Assembly: GCA_021776135.1 (NCBI GenBank)
Contig: JAJFGL010000066.1
Coordinates: forward strand, 1-64,000
Direction: 5' to 3'
Length of the DNA stretch: 64,000 bases
Origin: Kiloniellaceae bacterium
GTDB lineage: Bacteria; Pseudomonadota; Alphaproteobacteria; Kiloniellales; J153
Part shown: in pieces, positions 8,887 to 18,241 of the stretch
Position numbering within the stretch: the stretch's first letter is position 1
Layout: the number at the start of each line of letters is the position of its first letter
The notes under the pieces: generated by a model
Told to the model about the DNA's origin: nothing
The model's database searches: none
Seen by the model: only the letters and a program-made list of their open reading frames with translations
Translations under genes and position numbers: made by a program

Positions 8887-11800
8887 GATGCGGCTCTTCC
8901 TTTCCCATTCTTTTGTGCAGGCTGCGGTTTTTGCATATAGCGTGTGCTGAGTTCCGCTAATGCAGCCAGAATGATGATGCGTCGGCTGGTGTTCGATTCA
9001 TCGAGCGTGGCAGCGACGCGCTCAATGAGAGCGTTAACAGCGGAGCGGTCTGAATCGGCAATATCAAACTCCTCCAACAGCGGCGCTGGCCGTCCGTCCA
9101 TGCCAATGACGACAGCCATGGCTTGACGTTTATCCGGTCGGCCCTTCACTCGCGCGTATGTCTCCGCCCGGAGAAATTTCTGCGCCATATCGGCAATCTC
9201 GATCGCCGCATGATCGAGATCGGGATCGACCCAGTCACGCGGCGGTTTGTTCGCAGCAAGGCTGGCGACGCCCTCGAAGCTCTCGTCACTGCCATCGAAC
9301 TGCGAAAGCCTGCCAACGAAGGCTTCAAGTCTGAAGTCCCCCGCGAGCTGCCTGATGTTCTCGGCACGGTCGCGCAACTCAGCAAGGGACTGCGGGGAGA
9401 TGTTCGGGACCTGCAACTCCGCAAGCATGATATCGCGCAACCGGTGGAGCATCGACGGATAAGCCTGGCCCAGCTCTTCAAGACCTTCGCGGACACTTTC
9501 TATGACCCTGCGCAAGTCTGCCGCGCTTGCAATGGCAACGTCTTCACCAAGAGTTCCCGGAATGTCGTCAAACAGGAATTGGTTCGGGTCGTGGGCGCGT
9601 TTAAAGAGATCACGGATACGCACGGCATTTGTGGAAAGCCGCATAGTCCGGGTGGTCCACCGCGGCAGTTGATCGTAGATTGCTACAAGGCCGCGCCCGA
9701 CATCGATGGGTTCAAGATGAGCAAGCTCGTTAGCGCTGTCGAGAGCACGAACAACCTCGGCCATGCCTGACAACAGTCGGCGCGCGACATCGCTCAGGTC
9801 CATCCACCGCAATTGAACAGTGGCTGCTTTTTTCGCCAAGCACTCGACATCGACATCGTCAAACCGCGCCCTGAAAATACCTTCCCGGTACACGGCCAGT
9901 TTGTCGCGTTGTGACATTATGAACGCGACGGCCAAAACCGGCATGAGGCCGTCCTTTAGCCCGAATGGCGGCTCGCGCCATAGATCGAACAGTTCGGAGA
10001 CAGCAACTGTTCGATTGGCGTTCTCTTTCACAAATGCGAACGCAGCTTCCCACATAGGAGCGAGGCGGCAAGGATCGGCGCTGCTCTCTGCCGGCGAAAC
10101 AAAACGCCAACCCCGGCCGACTTTTGCATAAAGTCCGGTTGATTCAAGAACGGAAGCAAACAAGCCGCCTTCGGCAGGATAACCTTCGATGCCAATACGC
10201 GGCTCAGCCTCGTTCAATACCATGCGACGTAACAGGCTGTTTTGTGCTGCGATGGCGTTACTTGACGGCTTCTGGCGGTTGAGCAACTCGTTATGTAGGC
10301 GCGGAGATTGCTCGAAGCGGCGATCCGCCAGCTCGGAAGCGATGCTGTTCAGATCGGCCTGCCGAAAACGTTTACGCTGATGGTTCTCGCGGAACCACAC
10401 TGCGCTGTCGAATGCCTTGTGCAATTCCGTTTCAAGCAGAGCCTGCAAGGCTGCAAGGCGCGCGGAGACTTCCCGCCGCGCCACGGAATCGCCTGCGAGT
10501 TCCGGATGGTCGTTGCTCACGCTGTCAAGCGCGAATAGTTCCCGCGCCAGGGGCACGACAGCCCAGGACCTTTTCGAAATGCCGACAACGATGTCCCAAG
10601 CGTCGCTATGGCGTGCCGCCTTGCGGCAAAGGTCCTCGGCCTGTTCTTCGCTTTCCCCTTCGGTCGGTATCGCAAGAAGAAACTGACCGATTGCACTGTT
10701 CTCCGGCTCGAAATGAGCGGTAGCCTCGACAAGGCCGCTGACCGGAACAATGTTTACCTCGAACCATCGTAGCGCCCCCGTTTCATGGTAATGGCGCTTG
10801 GCGAGGATGGGTTGAAGACCGGCAAGGGATTTGAGAGCTTTGAAATCAATCTCGTCGATATCGTCAAGCGCGGCGCGGACGGCCTGATCAATATCAAAAT
10901 CGCTTCCGGCGAATATGGTACGAGCGTCGAGAAACTTTTTGAATATTGTGAATGACCAGTTGTCCAGTTGCGATTGCGCTTTCTCAAGCGCCTTGCTGGA
11001 TGTTTGAGCGAAACAGGTTCGCAGCAAGTCTGAATTCGCAACGAGCCCAGAGCGCTCCTTGAACAGGTCGATTACAGCAATTGTCTTGAGCAATTTGATG
11101 TGAAGCGCGTCACCCCCGATGGATTCACAGCGTTCAAGCGCTTCTGCCGCCAAGGCCCAACGGTGCCCATCAGGCGAAGCCAAGATTGACGGCTCCAGGT
11201 TGGCGCGAAGGTAATCCCAAAGACGATCCGGACCGTACAGGTCACCGTCCTCGGCGTGGTTGAGAAAATCCTGAAAGCCGTGTGGCTCCGATGAATTTAA
11301 AAAGCCGAATATGCTCCGCTGATTTTGACCGAAACGCCGCCGCGATATCGGCCCCAGCAAACAGGCCACAATCGGATGCAACGGCCAGCATGCTTCGAGC
11401 ATGGTGGCTAGCCGCGCGGCATCATCTGCACGTTCCCGGCGCGCGAATGTAGCAATCGCCGAGGATAATTCACCGGGTTTCTTCGGACGGTGGCTGCTCT
11501 CGATCGCACGGGAGATCAAGTCTATCTGTTCTTCACCCGCAGTGTTTACGACGAGGTCAATGAAACGCCCCTGAATCTTTGCCCATTCATCACGCATCTC
11601 GTGCGAGAGGCGATGGGAGTATTCCTCGAATGCCTGGTGCAATACTCCTACGATAAGAAAACGACCGTCGCTCCGTGATGCAGCCTCGGCAAGTTGCTGG
11701 AGGATGTATATATCGGAGCCGTCCTGCGCAGCGGCTTCAAGAAACTTGCCCATCTCGTCGATAAACAGGATAAGCCCACCGTGTGTTTTGGGCTTGCATG

Positions 11801-12275
11801 CCGCTGCGTCGGTCAGTGTGGCGATCAGATTGCTCTCGGTCCAGCCACCGCGAGGCAGGCGCGATACGAGTCCCGATTTTCGAACGGCTTCTCCGATGAC
11901 GTTAACAGGGTTATCCCGTCTCGCGACGACGGGAACGACGCGCCATCCTTCGGTACCCGTCGGTAGCGCATTCCAGATTGTCTTCGTCAGCTTCTGTCCG
12001 AAAATCTTCGTAGTCTGCCTTTGCAATCCTGCGTTGCAATTCAAAAGCGCACTCAACGCAACGATAAGACTCGACTTGCCGCTTCCGTAGGGACCGGTCC
12101 ATGTATACGCGCCATGCCCCGTTTCAGAGACGTGGCATGCCATCGTCGTGAGAACGTCGGCGGAAGATTGCGGACAAACAAACCCTTCGATGGCGTCGGC
12201 ATTGCCGAGATCGACGTCGATGCGGATCGATCTTAGAAAGCGGCGGGCTATACGGACACGTTCGTTCAATGGCAT
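8883..12275 (-). CDS. sspC: SspC-like ATPase of the phosphorothioation module
   Basis: An 1130-residue protein with Walker A GPYGSGKS (61-68) and Walker B LILFIDEMGK (D173, E174). The remainder is long and largely helical with no other motif recognised. It lies between the DUF4007 protein and the PAPS-reductase-like protein, with 1-base (TGATG) and 4-base overlaps to them. That matches the sspBCD order of single-strand phosphorothioation systems, where SspC is the ATPase. Function is assigned mainly from context plus the ATPase motifs. Confidence 0.8.
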   Translation of the reverse strand: MPLNERVRIARRFLRSIRIDVDLGNADAIEGFVCPQSSADVLTTMACHVSETGHGAYTWTGPYGSGKSSLIVALSALLNCNAGLQRQTTKIFGQKLTKTIWNALPTGTEGWRVVPVVARRDNPVNVIGEAVRKSGLVSRLPRGGWTESNLIATLTDAAACKPKTHGGLILFIDEMGKFLEAAAQDGSDIYILQQLAEAASRSDGRFLIVGVLHQAFEEYSHRLSHEMRDEWAKIQGRFIDLVVNTAGEEQIDLISRAIESSHRPKKPGELSSAIATFARRERADDAARLATMLEACWPLHPIVACLLGPISRRRFGQNQRSIFGFLNSSEPHGFQDFLNHAEDGDLYGPDRLWDYLRANLEPSILASPDGHRWALAAEALERCESIGGDALHIKLLKTIAVIDLFKERSGLVANSDLLRTCFAQTSSKALEKAQSQLDNWSFTIFKKFLDARTIFAGSDFDIDQAVRAALDDIDEIDFKALKSLAGLQPILAKRHYHETGALRWFEVNIVPVSGLVEATAHFEPENSAIGQFLLAIPTEGESEEQAEDLCRKAARHSDAWDIVVGISKRSWAVVPLARELFALDSVSNDHPELAGDSVARREVSARLAALQALLETELHKAFDSAVWFRENHQRKRFRQADLNSIASELADRRFEQSPRLHNELLNRQKPSSNAIAAQNSLLRRMVLNEAEPRIGIEGYPAEGGLFASVLESTGLYAKVGRGWRFVSPAESSADPCRLAPMWEAAFAFVKENANRTVAVSELFDLWREPPFGLKDGLMPVLAVAFIMSQRDKLAVYREGIFRARFDDVDVECLAKKAATVQLRWMDLSDVARRLLSGMAEVVRALDSANELAHLEPIDVGRGLVAIYDQLPRWTTRTMRLSTNAVRIRDLFKRAHDPNQFLFDDIPGTLGEDVAIASAADLRRVIESVREGLEELGQAYPSMLHRLRDIMLAELQVPNISPQSLAELRDRAENIRQLAGDFRLEAFVGRLSQFDGSDESFEGVASLAANKPPRDWVDPDLDHAAIEIADMAQKFLRAETYARVKGRPDKRQAMAVVIGMDGRPAPLLEEFDIADSDRSAVNALIERVAATLDESNTSRRIIILAALAELSTRYMQKPQPAQKNGKGRAAS

Positions 12276-13270
12276 CAGGCGGCCTCCTCTTCGGCAAGCT
12301 CGCCGTAATCGATTGGCAGGTAGGAAAGCGCTGAGTCCTCATCGATATCAATATTGCGCACGACCTGTTTCAGACCGGCGGTTTCGGACCACCTCAGCGC
12401 ACCGCCTGTCACGTCGTCGAGCGTGGCGAGGCGGTCGGCCACATCGTTTTCATCGAAGAGGAATACACGCCCCGGGCCGCCGGGTGCGTGGGCAATTGCC
12501 TCGAACGATAGTGTGGCCGCATTGGAATAGTGCAGCCAGAAATTGATCAGCGCATAGAGGAAAACGCCGTCGCCCAACGTCGCCTTCGGGCCGCGCACAA
12601 AACGGAATCCGTCCTTTTTGCCGATAGCCTTGATTAGCCCCAACTCCGTCAGGGGCGACTCAAGCGCATCGTCGTGTCCGATTTTCCCTGACGGCTGTCG
12701 CGCAACATAAGTCCGAATGAAGCATGCAACATCGTTTTTGATCGTCGTATTGGCGACACGCGACCAAGCACGTTCCTTCGCGAGCCGGTCGAGTTTTTTT
12801 ACGAGATTGTCCCTATCAAAGGTAATGGCGGGGTAGTGGCTGAAGGCCCAAAACCAGGTTGTTTTCTCGGCTCGGGCCGCCAACTGCCAATGGATCAGCC
12901 ATAGCGTGGCGGGATGCTCCATGTACGGATCAAGCCCCTTCGGCCCAAACAACATGTGGCCAAGTTTCGTCGCCTGAACCGAATTCATTCCGGTTTCCTC
13001 GATAACTCGGGCGGCCTTCGCCCAATGACGCATGGATGCGACCATGTTCTTCCCGACGCCGAATCGCGCGATGGCGTCGGCACCCCAACAGGCGGCCCGG
13101 TTGTCGCCCTTTCCTTCGGTTTCGGCGACGCGGTCAAATGACTTCATCAGCCATCCGTAGCGTAGCGGAAAGGTTTCGTGCCCCGAAAATTGCGGGTTAT
13201 AGCCGTCCTGATATAATGGTCCGCGCACCATGTCTTCCTCGGTTACTGGATGCTCCCTCCAGCTCGACAT
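12275..13270 (-). CDS. sspB: SspB-like DUF4007 protein (phosphorothioation nickase)
   Basis: A protein of up to 331 residues containing FSGHETFPLRYGWL near the N-terminus, the hallmark of the DUF4007 family to which SspB belongs. SspB is reported to nick one strand so sulphur can be inserted. The start is uncertain: the ATG at 13270 gives the longest form, while the ATG at 13231 sits just before the conserved domain. The longest form would place one arm of a 22-base inverted repeat inside the first codons. It is the first gene of the minus-strand sspBCD run and is divergent from the desulfurase gene. Confidence 0.8.
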   Translation of the reverse strand: MSSWREHPVTEEDMVRGPLYQDGYNPQFSGHETFPLRYGWLMKSFDRVAETEGKGDNRAACWGADAIARFGVGKNMVASMRHWAKAARVIEETGMNSVQATKLGHMLFGPKGLDPYMEHPATLWLIHWQLAARAEKTTWFWAFSHYPAITFDRDNLVKKLDRLAKERAWSRVANTTIKNDVACFIRTYVARQPSGKIGHDDALESPLTELGLIKAIGKKDGFRFVRGPKATLGDGVFLYALINFWLHYSNAATLSFEAIAHAPGGPGRVFLFDENDVADRLATLDDVTGGALRWSETAGLKQVVRNIDIDEDSALSYLPIDYGELAEEEAA

Positions 13271-13323
13271 TAAGCCAATTCACATGTTAAGGTCAAATGG
13301 AAGCTGGAGAGAGCATCCAGTAA
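13243..13323. promoter_or_regulatory. Long inverted repeat between sspB-like and sspA-like genes
   Basis: Arms at 13243-13264 and 13302-13323 match at 21 of 22 positions when one is reverse-complemented; the core is TGGATGCTC(C/T)CTCCAGCT. The 37-base spacer and the arms lie in the divergent control region and overlap the 5' end of the longest sspB frame. It may be an operator coordinating both directions, or an inverted duplication of the gene start: each arm reads Ser-Trp-Arg-Glu-His-Pro-Val on the strand facing away from the centre. Confidence 0.6.
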
Positions 13324-13386
13324 TGGCAACGATCGGGTCCAACCAAGATATTATGAACTTGAAATTATGTAACTTATTGAAAAATA

Positions 13387-14574
13387 ATGAATATTGGAAA
13401 ATCCATCTATCTTGATCATCAGGCAACCACGCCTGTAGATTCGCGTGCCTTAGCCGAAATGGAGCCATACTGGACGGCCTTGCCGGGCAACCCACATTCA
13501 CTAGATCATTACGTTGGTTGGAAAGCGATGCGCGCGGTTGAAGAGGCCGCGAGCAGAATTGCAAGATTGATCGGTGCCGATGCGGATGAAATCATATTTA
13601 CATCTGGAGCGACCGAATCCAATAATCTTGCATTATTAGGGTTGGCGCGCAGAGCAACTAACGGAAAACGACGGCGGGTACTCGTTAGCGCAATTGAACA
13701 TAAGTGTGTCCTTGCAGCGGCCCGAGTTATACGCGATCAACTTGGCTTTATCGTAGAGCATATCCCTGTGGATGGTGACGGACGTATCGCCATGTCGGTG
13801 CTCGAAGAGACACTAGATGATGACGTTCTCGTCATATCAATTATGGCGGTCAACAATGAAATCGGTACAGTTCAAAATCTTAAAGCAATTTCCGAACTTA
13901 CGAGGCGTCACGGCGTTATTTTCCATTGTGATGCTGCACAAGCACCAACAGCGATTGATCTGAGTTCGATTGTCGATTGCGTCGATCTTCTGAGCCTTTC
14001 CTCTCACAAAATGTATGGACCAAAAGGAGTTGGGACCCTCTTCATCAGGCGAGACTTACAAGATCAAGTTGAACCTATCATCTATGGAGGTGGCCAGCAA
14101 AATGGTCTCCGCTCCGGCACCATTCCTGTTCCTTTGGTTGTTGGGATGGGTGTTGCTACGGAGATATTTACCAACATAGGGTCTCAAAAAAAGCGCGTGC
14201 AGCTTCGTGTTCTCCGCGACAAGTTTGTAAAAAATCTAACGAATTTACATTGGAAAGCAGAAGTAAATGGCCCAAAAAGCCAAGACCGTCATCCCGGCAA
14301 CGCAAATATTCGGTTTGAAGGGTTTTCAGCGCATGACATTTTGAGTGCATTGCAACCACGTCTTGCTGCATCAACGGGCTCCGCCTGCACATCAGGTATC
14401 CCGGAACCATCTCATGTTCTCAAAGCCATTGGTCTTAATGGTAATGAGGCTGAAGCCTCCATCCGTTTCAGCCTTGGCTTCGGAACGACAGATGAAGAGA
14501 TTGAGGCGGCCACTCGATTGATAGAGGAGACGTTGGATAGAGTCGCCAACAACAGACTTGCACAAACGACATAG
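13387..14574 (+). CDS. sspA: Cysteine desulfurase (SspA/DndA/IscS-like)
   Basis: A 395-residue class V aminotransferase-fold enzyme that takes sulphur from cysteine using PLP. YLDHQATTPVD opens the protein; TSGATESNN is the PLP pocket; SSHKMYGPKG gives the Schiff-base lysine near 208; and TGSACTSG gives the persulphide cysteine near 334. Length matches IscS/DndA. Located beside the sspBCD-like run, it most likely supplies sulphur for DNA phosphorothioation, although general desulfurases look alike. The coding sequence is visibly more AT-rich than sspBCD, suggesting a different recent origin. No strong ribosome site precedes the ATG. Confidence 0.88.
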   Translation: MNIGKSIYLDHQATTPVDSRALAEMEPYWTALPGNPHSLDHYVGWKAMRAVEEAASRIARLIGADADEIIFTSGATESNNLALLGLARRATNGKRRRVLVSAIEHKCVLAAARVIRDQLGFIVEHIPVDGDGRIAMSVLEETLDDDVLVISIMAVNNEIGTVQNLKAISELTRRHGVIFHCDAAQAPTAIDLSSIVDCVDLLSLSSHKMYGPKGVGTLFIRRDLQDQVEPIIYGGGQQNGLRSGTIPVPLVVGMGVATEIFTNIGSQKKRVQLRVLRDKFVKNLTNLHWKAEVNGPKSQDRHPGNANIRFEGFSAHDILSALQPRLAASTGSACTSGIPEPSHVLKAIGLNGNEAEASIRFSLGFGTTDEEIEAATRLIEETLDRVANNRLAQTT

Positions 14575-14627
14575 GCTTCAGCCTCTTTATCGCGGATTAC
14601 AATTGTTCGTGTCGAGTGGACACACGC

Positions 14628-14930
14628 TTAGTCGTAGAAAAGCTCGAACTTCCCGTTTCTCGGGACGAGATTGCCTTCGATGACGATCTTTTTCCCGCCG
14701 CTTGGAAACGACAGCAGGACGCGGTGATAATCGTTGCCTTCCTGCGAGGTGCGTTTGTAGGCTTTGCCGAGAGGGATATCGTGTGAGTACGCGAGAAGGT
14801 CCGGGTCGTTTTCTCCGGTCTTTTCGGGGTTTACGTGAAGCGATACAGAACCACTAAAATCCAGGGTTCGGATTTGGCCCTTGAAACCACCCTTCGGCGT
14901 TGCTTCGAACTTTCCAATAACAAGCGACAT
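14628..14930 (-). CDS. DUF736 family protein (copy 1)
   Basis: A 100-residue protein, MSLVIGKFEATPKGGFKGQIRTL, with the GxxxxGxIxTL pattern and the C-terminal FELFYD of DUF736. These small proteins are common on alphaproteobacterial conjugative elements; their role is not established, though single-strand DNA or mating functions have been suggested. AAGGAG precedes the start. It is the last gene of the transfer operon, 17 bases after the DUF2274 gene. A divergent second DUF736 protein is at 42899-43234. Confidence 0.75.
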   Translation of the reverse strand: MSLVIGKFEATPKGGFKGQIRTLDFSGSVSLHVNPEKTGENDPDLLAYSHDIPLGKAYKRTSQEGNDYHRVLLSFPSGGKKIVIEGNLVPRNGKFELFYD

Positions 14931-14947
14931 GCTGTTTCTCCTTGCTG

Positions 14948-15211
14948 TTAAGAGTCATCGGCGGGCTGCTGGCGAATGGGTTGACCGGGCGTATTCGGCA
15001 ATTCGCGACGCGCTTTTTTGAAAGCGGTGTCGCTGCCAAGGAACGCTTCGACGATGAAGGGTACGAGGTTTCCCGGGCTTTCCCTGGAGCCGTAGGCGCG
15101 TTCATAGACACGCGCGTAATCGACCAGCGCATCATGAACGTCCGGGGGAAACGTACAGGTCAGTTTGACCGGCGTTGTTTTGGGTAGAGGCCCGAGTTTC
15201 AGTTTCGTCAT
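14948..15211 (-). CDS. DUF2274 family protein
   Basis: An 87-residue protein, MTKLKLGPLPKTTPVKLTCTFPPDVHDALVDYARVYERAYG, typical of the DUF2274 proteins that follow trbI in conjugation operons. The N-terminal strand-helix pattern resembles a ribbon-helix-helix fold. It overlaps the end of trbI by 4 bases (ATGA). Function unknown; context implies regulation or an accessory role in transfer. Confidence 0.7.
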   Translation of the reverse strand: MTKLKLGPLPKTTPVKLTCTFPPDVHDALVDYARVYERAYGSRESPGNLVPFIVEAFLGSDTAFKKARRELPNTPGQPIRQQPADDS

Positions 15212-16476
15212 TGCACGTCTCCCTGCTCCCGGTAGGGCTTCAGCACCAGATCCTTGTGAACGAGAACCCGAAGCGGCCAGCCGGGCCGCACGGTGATTGT
15301 CGGTTGAATGTTCAGGAAGCGGTCCACGATCTCTTCGCCGGTGCGGCTGATCGAATCTTGGGTGCTTCGCTCAAGTGCGCGGGAAAGATCGCTGTCGGCC
15401 TCGTCGAAGGCGAGTTCCGCGCCGACATTGAGAAGCGTGGAAAGCCCGATGCCCTGAATGAGCCGCCAAGTGTGAAAATCCACCTTGTCGGCCAGACCGG
15501 CATAGCCCGCCGCGTCGGCGCCCGGCAGATTGTCGATCACGACCGACGAACCGTTCGGCATGATGATCCGCTGCCAGACGACGAGCGCCCTTTCCTGACC
15601 GAAGGCGACGAGGCTGTCATATTTTCCGATGAGCCGGGAGCCTTGCGGGATCAACAAATAACGTCCCGATACCGTGTCATAGACCGGCTCCGTTACCTGG
15701 GCGATGACCGCGCCGGGCAAGTCGCTATTGATGCCGGTGATCAAACTGGCGGCAATCACCGTTCCCGCCATCACCTGATAGGGCGAGGCCGGGTCTTGCA
15801 GGGCATGGGGGTTATAGATCGAGCCGTCCGGCCCGCTTTCGAGGAAATCGAGTTTTTGACTTTGGCGGTTTTGATCCGCGCCGCCATTGACGGATGCGCC
15901 GCTTTCTACCGCTTGGCCTTGGTCCACGAGGAACGGATTAAGCGCGGTCAACTCGTCCGCGATCGGCGTGCCGGCTGTTGCCGGTGATTGCGCCTGTTCG
16001 TTCGACGTGGAAATCTGGAAAAAGACCCCCGCTTCCATTGCGACCTGGGCGACTTGCGCCCGGCGCAAGCGCTCCGCCCGCTCTGCATCCATTTCCGGGG
16101 TATGTTGGAAGGGCAGCGCGCCGGTTTGCTGCGGCAACGGCTCGGTAATGCCTGCGGCGCGCTCGGTTTCGAGCGCCGACCTGCCAAACTCCCCCGGCAA
16201 TGGAGCGCCAAGCCGGGGCACATCCCCATAGCTCTTGGGCAAGGTCTGAAGGCCCTCGGCGCGTTCCGCGTTGCCGACCTGATACAGTTCCTCACGCGGC
16301 GCGGTTTGGCGCTGCTTGGGATCAAGGGCGTAAAAGGCGGCAATGGCGACGATGGACGCGCCTGCCGCCGCAATAACGATGATCGCCTTGCGATTAAGCC
16401 GTGTCACCGCGCGAGGCGTGGCGCGAAGCGTCAAGCCCTCATCGATCTTCTGCTTGTTGGCCGTATCTTCCGTCAT
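15208..16476 (-). CDS. trbI: TrbI (VirB10-like) conjugation channel protein
   Basis: A 422-residue VirB10/TrbI homologue. A cytoplasmic N-terminus is followed by one membrane helix (AIIVIAAAGASIVAIAAFYAL), a Pro/Gln/Ala-rich linker, and the conserved C-terminal barrel with GTVIAASLITGINSDLPGAVIAQV and LLIPQGSRLIGKYDS. This protein spans the envelope and links energy to the outer-membrane pore of the type IV secretion system. A 4-base overlap with trbG supports one operon. Confidence 0.92.
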   Translation of the reverse strand: MTEDTANKQKIDEGLTLRATPRAVTRLNRKAIIVIAAAGASIVAIAAFYALDPKQRQTAPREELYQVGNAERAEGLQTLPKSYGDVPRLGAPLPGEFGRSALETERAAGITEPLPQQTGALPFQHTPEMDAERAERLRRAQVAQVAMEAGVFFQISTSNEQAQSPATAGTPIADELTALNPFLVDQGQAVESGASVNGGADQNRQSQKLDFLESGPDGSIYNPHALQDPASPYQVMAGTVIAASLITGINSDLPGAVIAQVTEPVYDTVSGRYLLIPQGSRLIGKYDSLVAFGQERALVVWQRIIMPNGSSVVIDNLPGADAAGYAGLADKVDFHTWRLIQGIGLSTLLNVGAELAFDEADSDLSRALERSTQDSISRTGEEIVDRFLNIQPTITVRPGWPLRVLVHKDLVLKPYREQGDVQ

Positions 16477-17459
16477 GACGGATCTCCGTCGGTACGGGTG
16501 ATACGGACGATTTCTTGCGGGTCTTCGCCAAGACGTAACTCGGCGGCGGCGAACAAGCGATCAACGATATAATAGGTGCCGCGCATCCGATAATTAATGA
16601 GTTCGGCGTCGCCTTTCCGTCCGACAACGAACAAGGGCGGCGCTTCGCCTTGGATGATGCCGCGCGGGAACTGGATATAGACCCTTGCGCCGTCGTCAAA
16701 GACATGGAGCGGCCGCCACGGCGCATCGTCGCCGGTGACGGTATAGCGGAAGCGCAATCTTTGAATATCGAGGCCGGTATCTATCGTTCCAGCGTCTTGT
16801 GCTTCGGCGCGGGCATTGGCGCTTTGGAGAGCGACCAGGTCGTCGAACGGATAGTGCCATGACAAGGACGCCATATAGGTCACGGTGTCGCTGGTCATCT
16901 CCACATGATATGTGCGGCGGTCGGTGGTGATGACCAAATTGGAGTGCAGGCCGGGACCGATGGGCTTGACGAAGATATGGACTTGTTCGTCCACGCCATT
17001 GCCACTTGTGGTGTTTCCGACCACCCAGCGCACCGTATCGCCGGCGGAGACGGCGATAAGCTGCTCGCCCGCCTGGAGAGCAATATCCGACACTTTTCCG
17101 GGCGCGGCGTAAAGCTGGTAAAGCGCCCCTTCCGTATAGGGATAGACTTGCACCGCATTCAAATAGTTGCTGTCTGACGGCTCGACCCGCGCCGCGTCAT
17201 TGGCATGGGCGATGCGCTCTTGCGGGTCCGCGTTGTCGTCGATCGTTTGACCAGAAGCGGATGGCCTCGGTTTCAACTGCCCCGGTAGCGGCAGGGGTTC
17301 GGGTATCGTGACGATCTCCACCGGCCTTTTGGCTGTGGGGGCTTCGAATGCGACCAGAAAATCATCATTGTCATAGGCGATTGTCGGCGGCGGCGTTTTG
17401 CTTGTGCACGCGCCGAGCGTGAGCGCCAGGGCCGCGATGGCGGAAATAGCTTTTGTCAT
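16473..17459 (-). CDS. trbG: TrbG (VirB9-like) outer-membrane channel lipoprotein
   Basis: About 328 residues from the ATG at 17459, which begins MTKAISAIAALALTLGACTS, a lipoprotein signal with the lipobox LGAC. The VirB9/TrbG domain follows, with VYPYTEGALYQLYAAPGKVSDIALQAGE and a C-terminal YTVTGDDAPWRPLHVFDDGARVYIQFP. It forms the outer-membrane core with TrbI. A longer in-frame start at 17633 would bury the signal sequence and is rejected. The start overlaps trbF by 4 bases. Confidence 0.92.
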   Translation of the reverse strand: MTKAISAIAALALTLGACTSKTPPPTIAYDNDDFLVAFEAPTAKRPVEIVTIPEPLPLPGQLKPRPSASGQTIDDNADPQERIAHANDAARVEPSDSNYLNAVQVYPYTEGALYQLYAAPGKVSDIALQAGEQLIAVSAGDTVRWVVGNTTSGNGVDEQVHIFVKPIGPGLHSNLVITTDRRTYHVEMTSDTVTYMASLSWHYPFDDLVALQSANARAEAQDAGTIDTGLDIQRLRFRYTVTGDDAPWRPLHVFDDGARVYIQFPRGIIQGEAPPLFVVGRKGDAELINYRMRGTYYIVDRLFAAAELRLGEDPQEIVRITRTDGDPS

Positions 17460-18157
17460 TGATTTTCTCCTGTCTGAACGTCGGCGCTCCAATTGAGGCC
17501 GTGGACGTAGATTCCGAGCGGATTGCGCCGGAGCTGCGTGAGATTTCGGGGATGCTGGATAACGATGGACAGAATGGCGGTGTGCCTGCCGCTGGTTTGC
17601 AAAATCCCGGCGCGAAAATGCTGTTCGATCCATTTTATTTGGAAAGAATCGTCGGACGCGCGGACAACGCTGCTGATTTCCACCGTGACGGAGCGCTCGC
17701 CAAGATCGGCAAACGGATCATTGGTGCGCGCGAACTCCGTCAGGGTCGCGGCAGCGCGGTCGGTCGCATAAGCGTAAGCCGCTTCCCAATTTTCGCGAAG
17801 CACGATGGGGTCGATACTCACCGAGCGCGTATGTTTGATGAACTCCGCGAGCGTGAAGGCAATTTGTGCATCGCTCGGAATATAGGTTTCTTCCGCCGGG
17901 CCGACATTCCTGACGGCTCCGAGTTTTTCCACTTCGACAATATAAGGCGTGATTTTCGACTGCACGCTTTGCCAGGTCAGCATGGCGGCGAAGGCCGCCA
18001 GAAGGGTAAGGCAAAGAAACGCCATTAGACGCCAATTCCTGGCTTGCACGCGGGCCGAGCCGATACGCTCGTCCCATTCGGCTTGCGCTTTTTGATAGGG
18101 CGTCAACGCCTCCGGCGTTTTGCCGTATGTATTTCCGGGTCGTTTGGGGACTGACAT
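17456..18157 (-). CDS. trbF: TrbF (VirB8-like) conjugation protein
   Basis: About 233 residues. One N-terminal membrane helix (WRLMAFLCLTLLAAFAAML) precedes the periplasmic VirB8-like domain with RNWRL and a C-terminal NPLGIYVHGLNWS. The ATG at 18157 is chosen because AAAGGA lies 6 bases upstream; an in-frame start 15 bases earlier has none. TrbF assembles the inner-membrane part of the mating channel. Confidence 0.92.
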   Translation of the reverse strand: MSVPKRPGNTYGKTPEALTPYQKAQAEWDERIGSARVQARNWRLMAFLCLTLLAAFAAMLTWQSVQSKITPYIVEVEKLGAVRNVGPAEETYIPSDAQIAFTLAEFIKHTRSVSIDPIVLRENWEAAYAYATDRAAATLTEFARTNDPFADLGERSVTVEISSVVRASDDSFQIKWIEQHFRAGILQTSGRHTAILSIVIQHPRNLTQLRRNPLGIYVHGLNWSADVQTGENQ

Positions 18158-18241
18158 TCTTATCCTTTCCATCGGCGGATAAAGGTGTCGTCCTGACTGG
18201 CTGGTGAGCGGCGGGGTCCGTTCAGGCCGTTTGATCTTTGT

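Noticed and set aside
8047-14574. Classical Dnd (DndBCDE) system
   Set aside because: The DUF4007 protein and the large SspC-like ATPase fit SspBCD; no clear DndB or DndE is present beside the PAPS-reductase-like gene.
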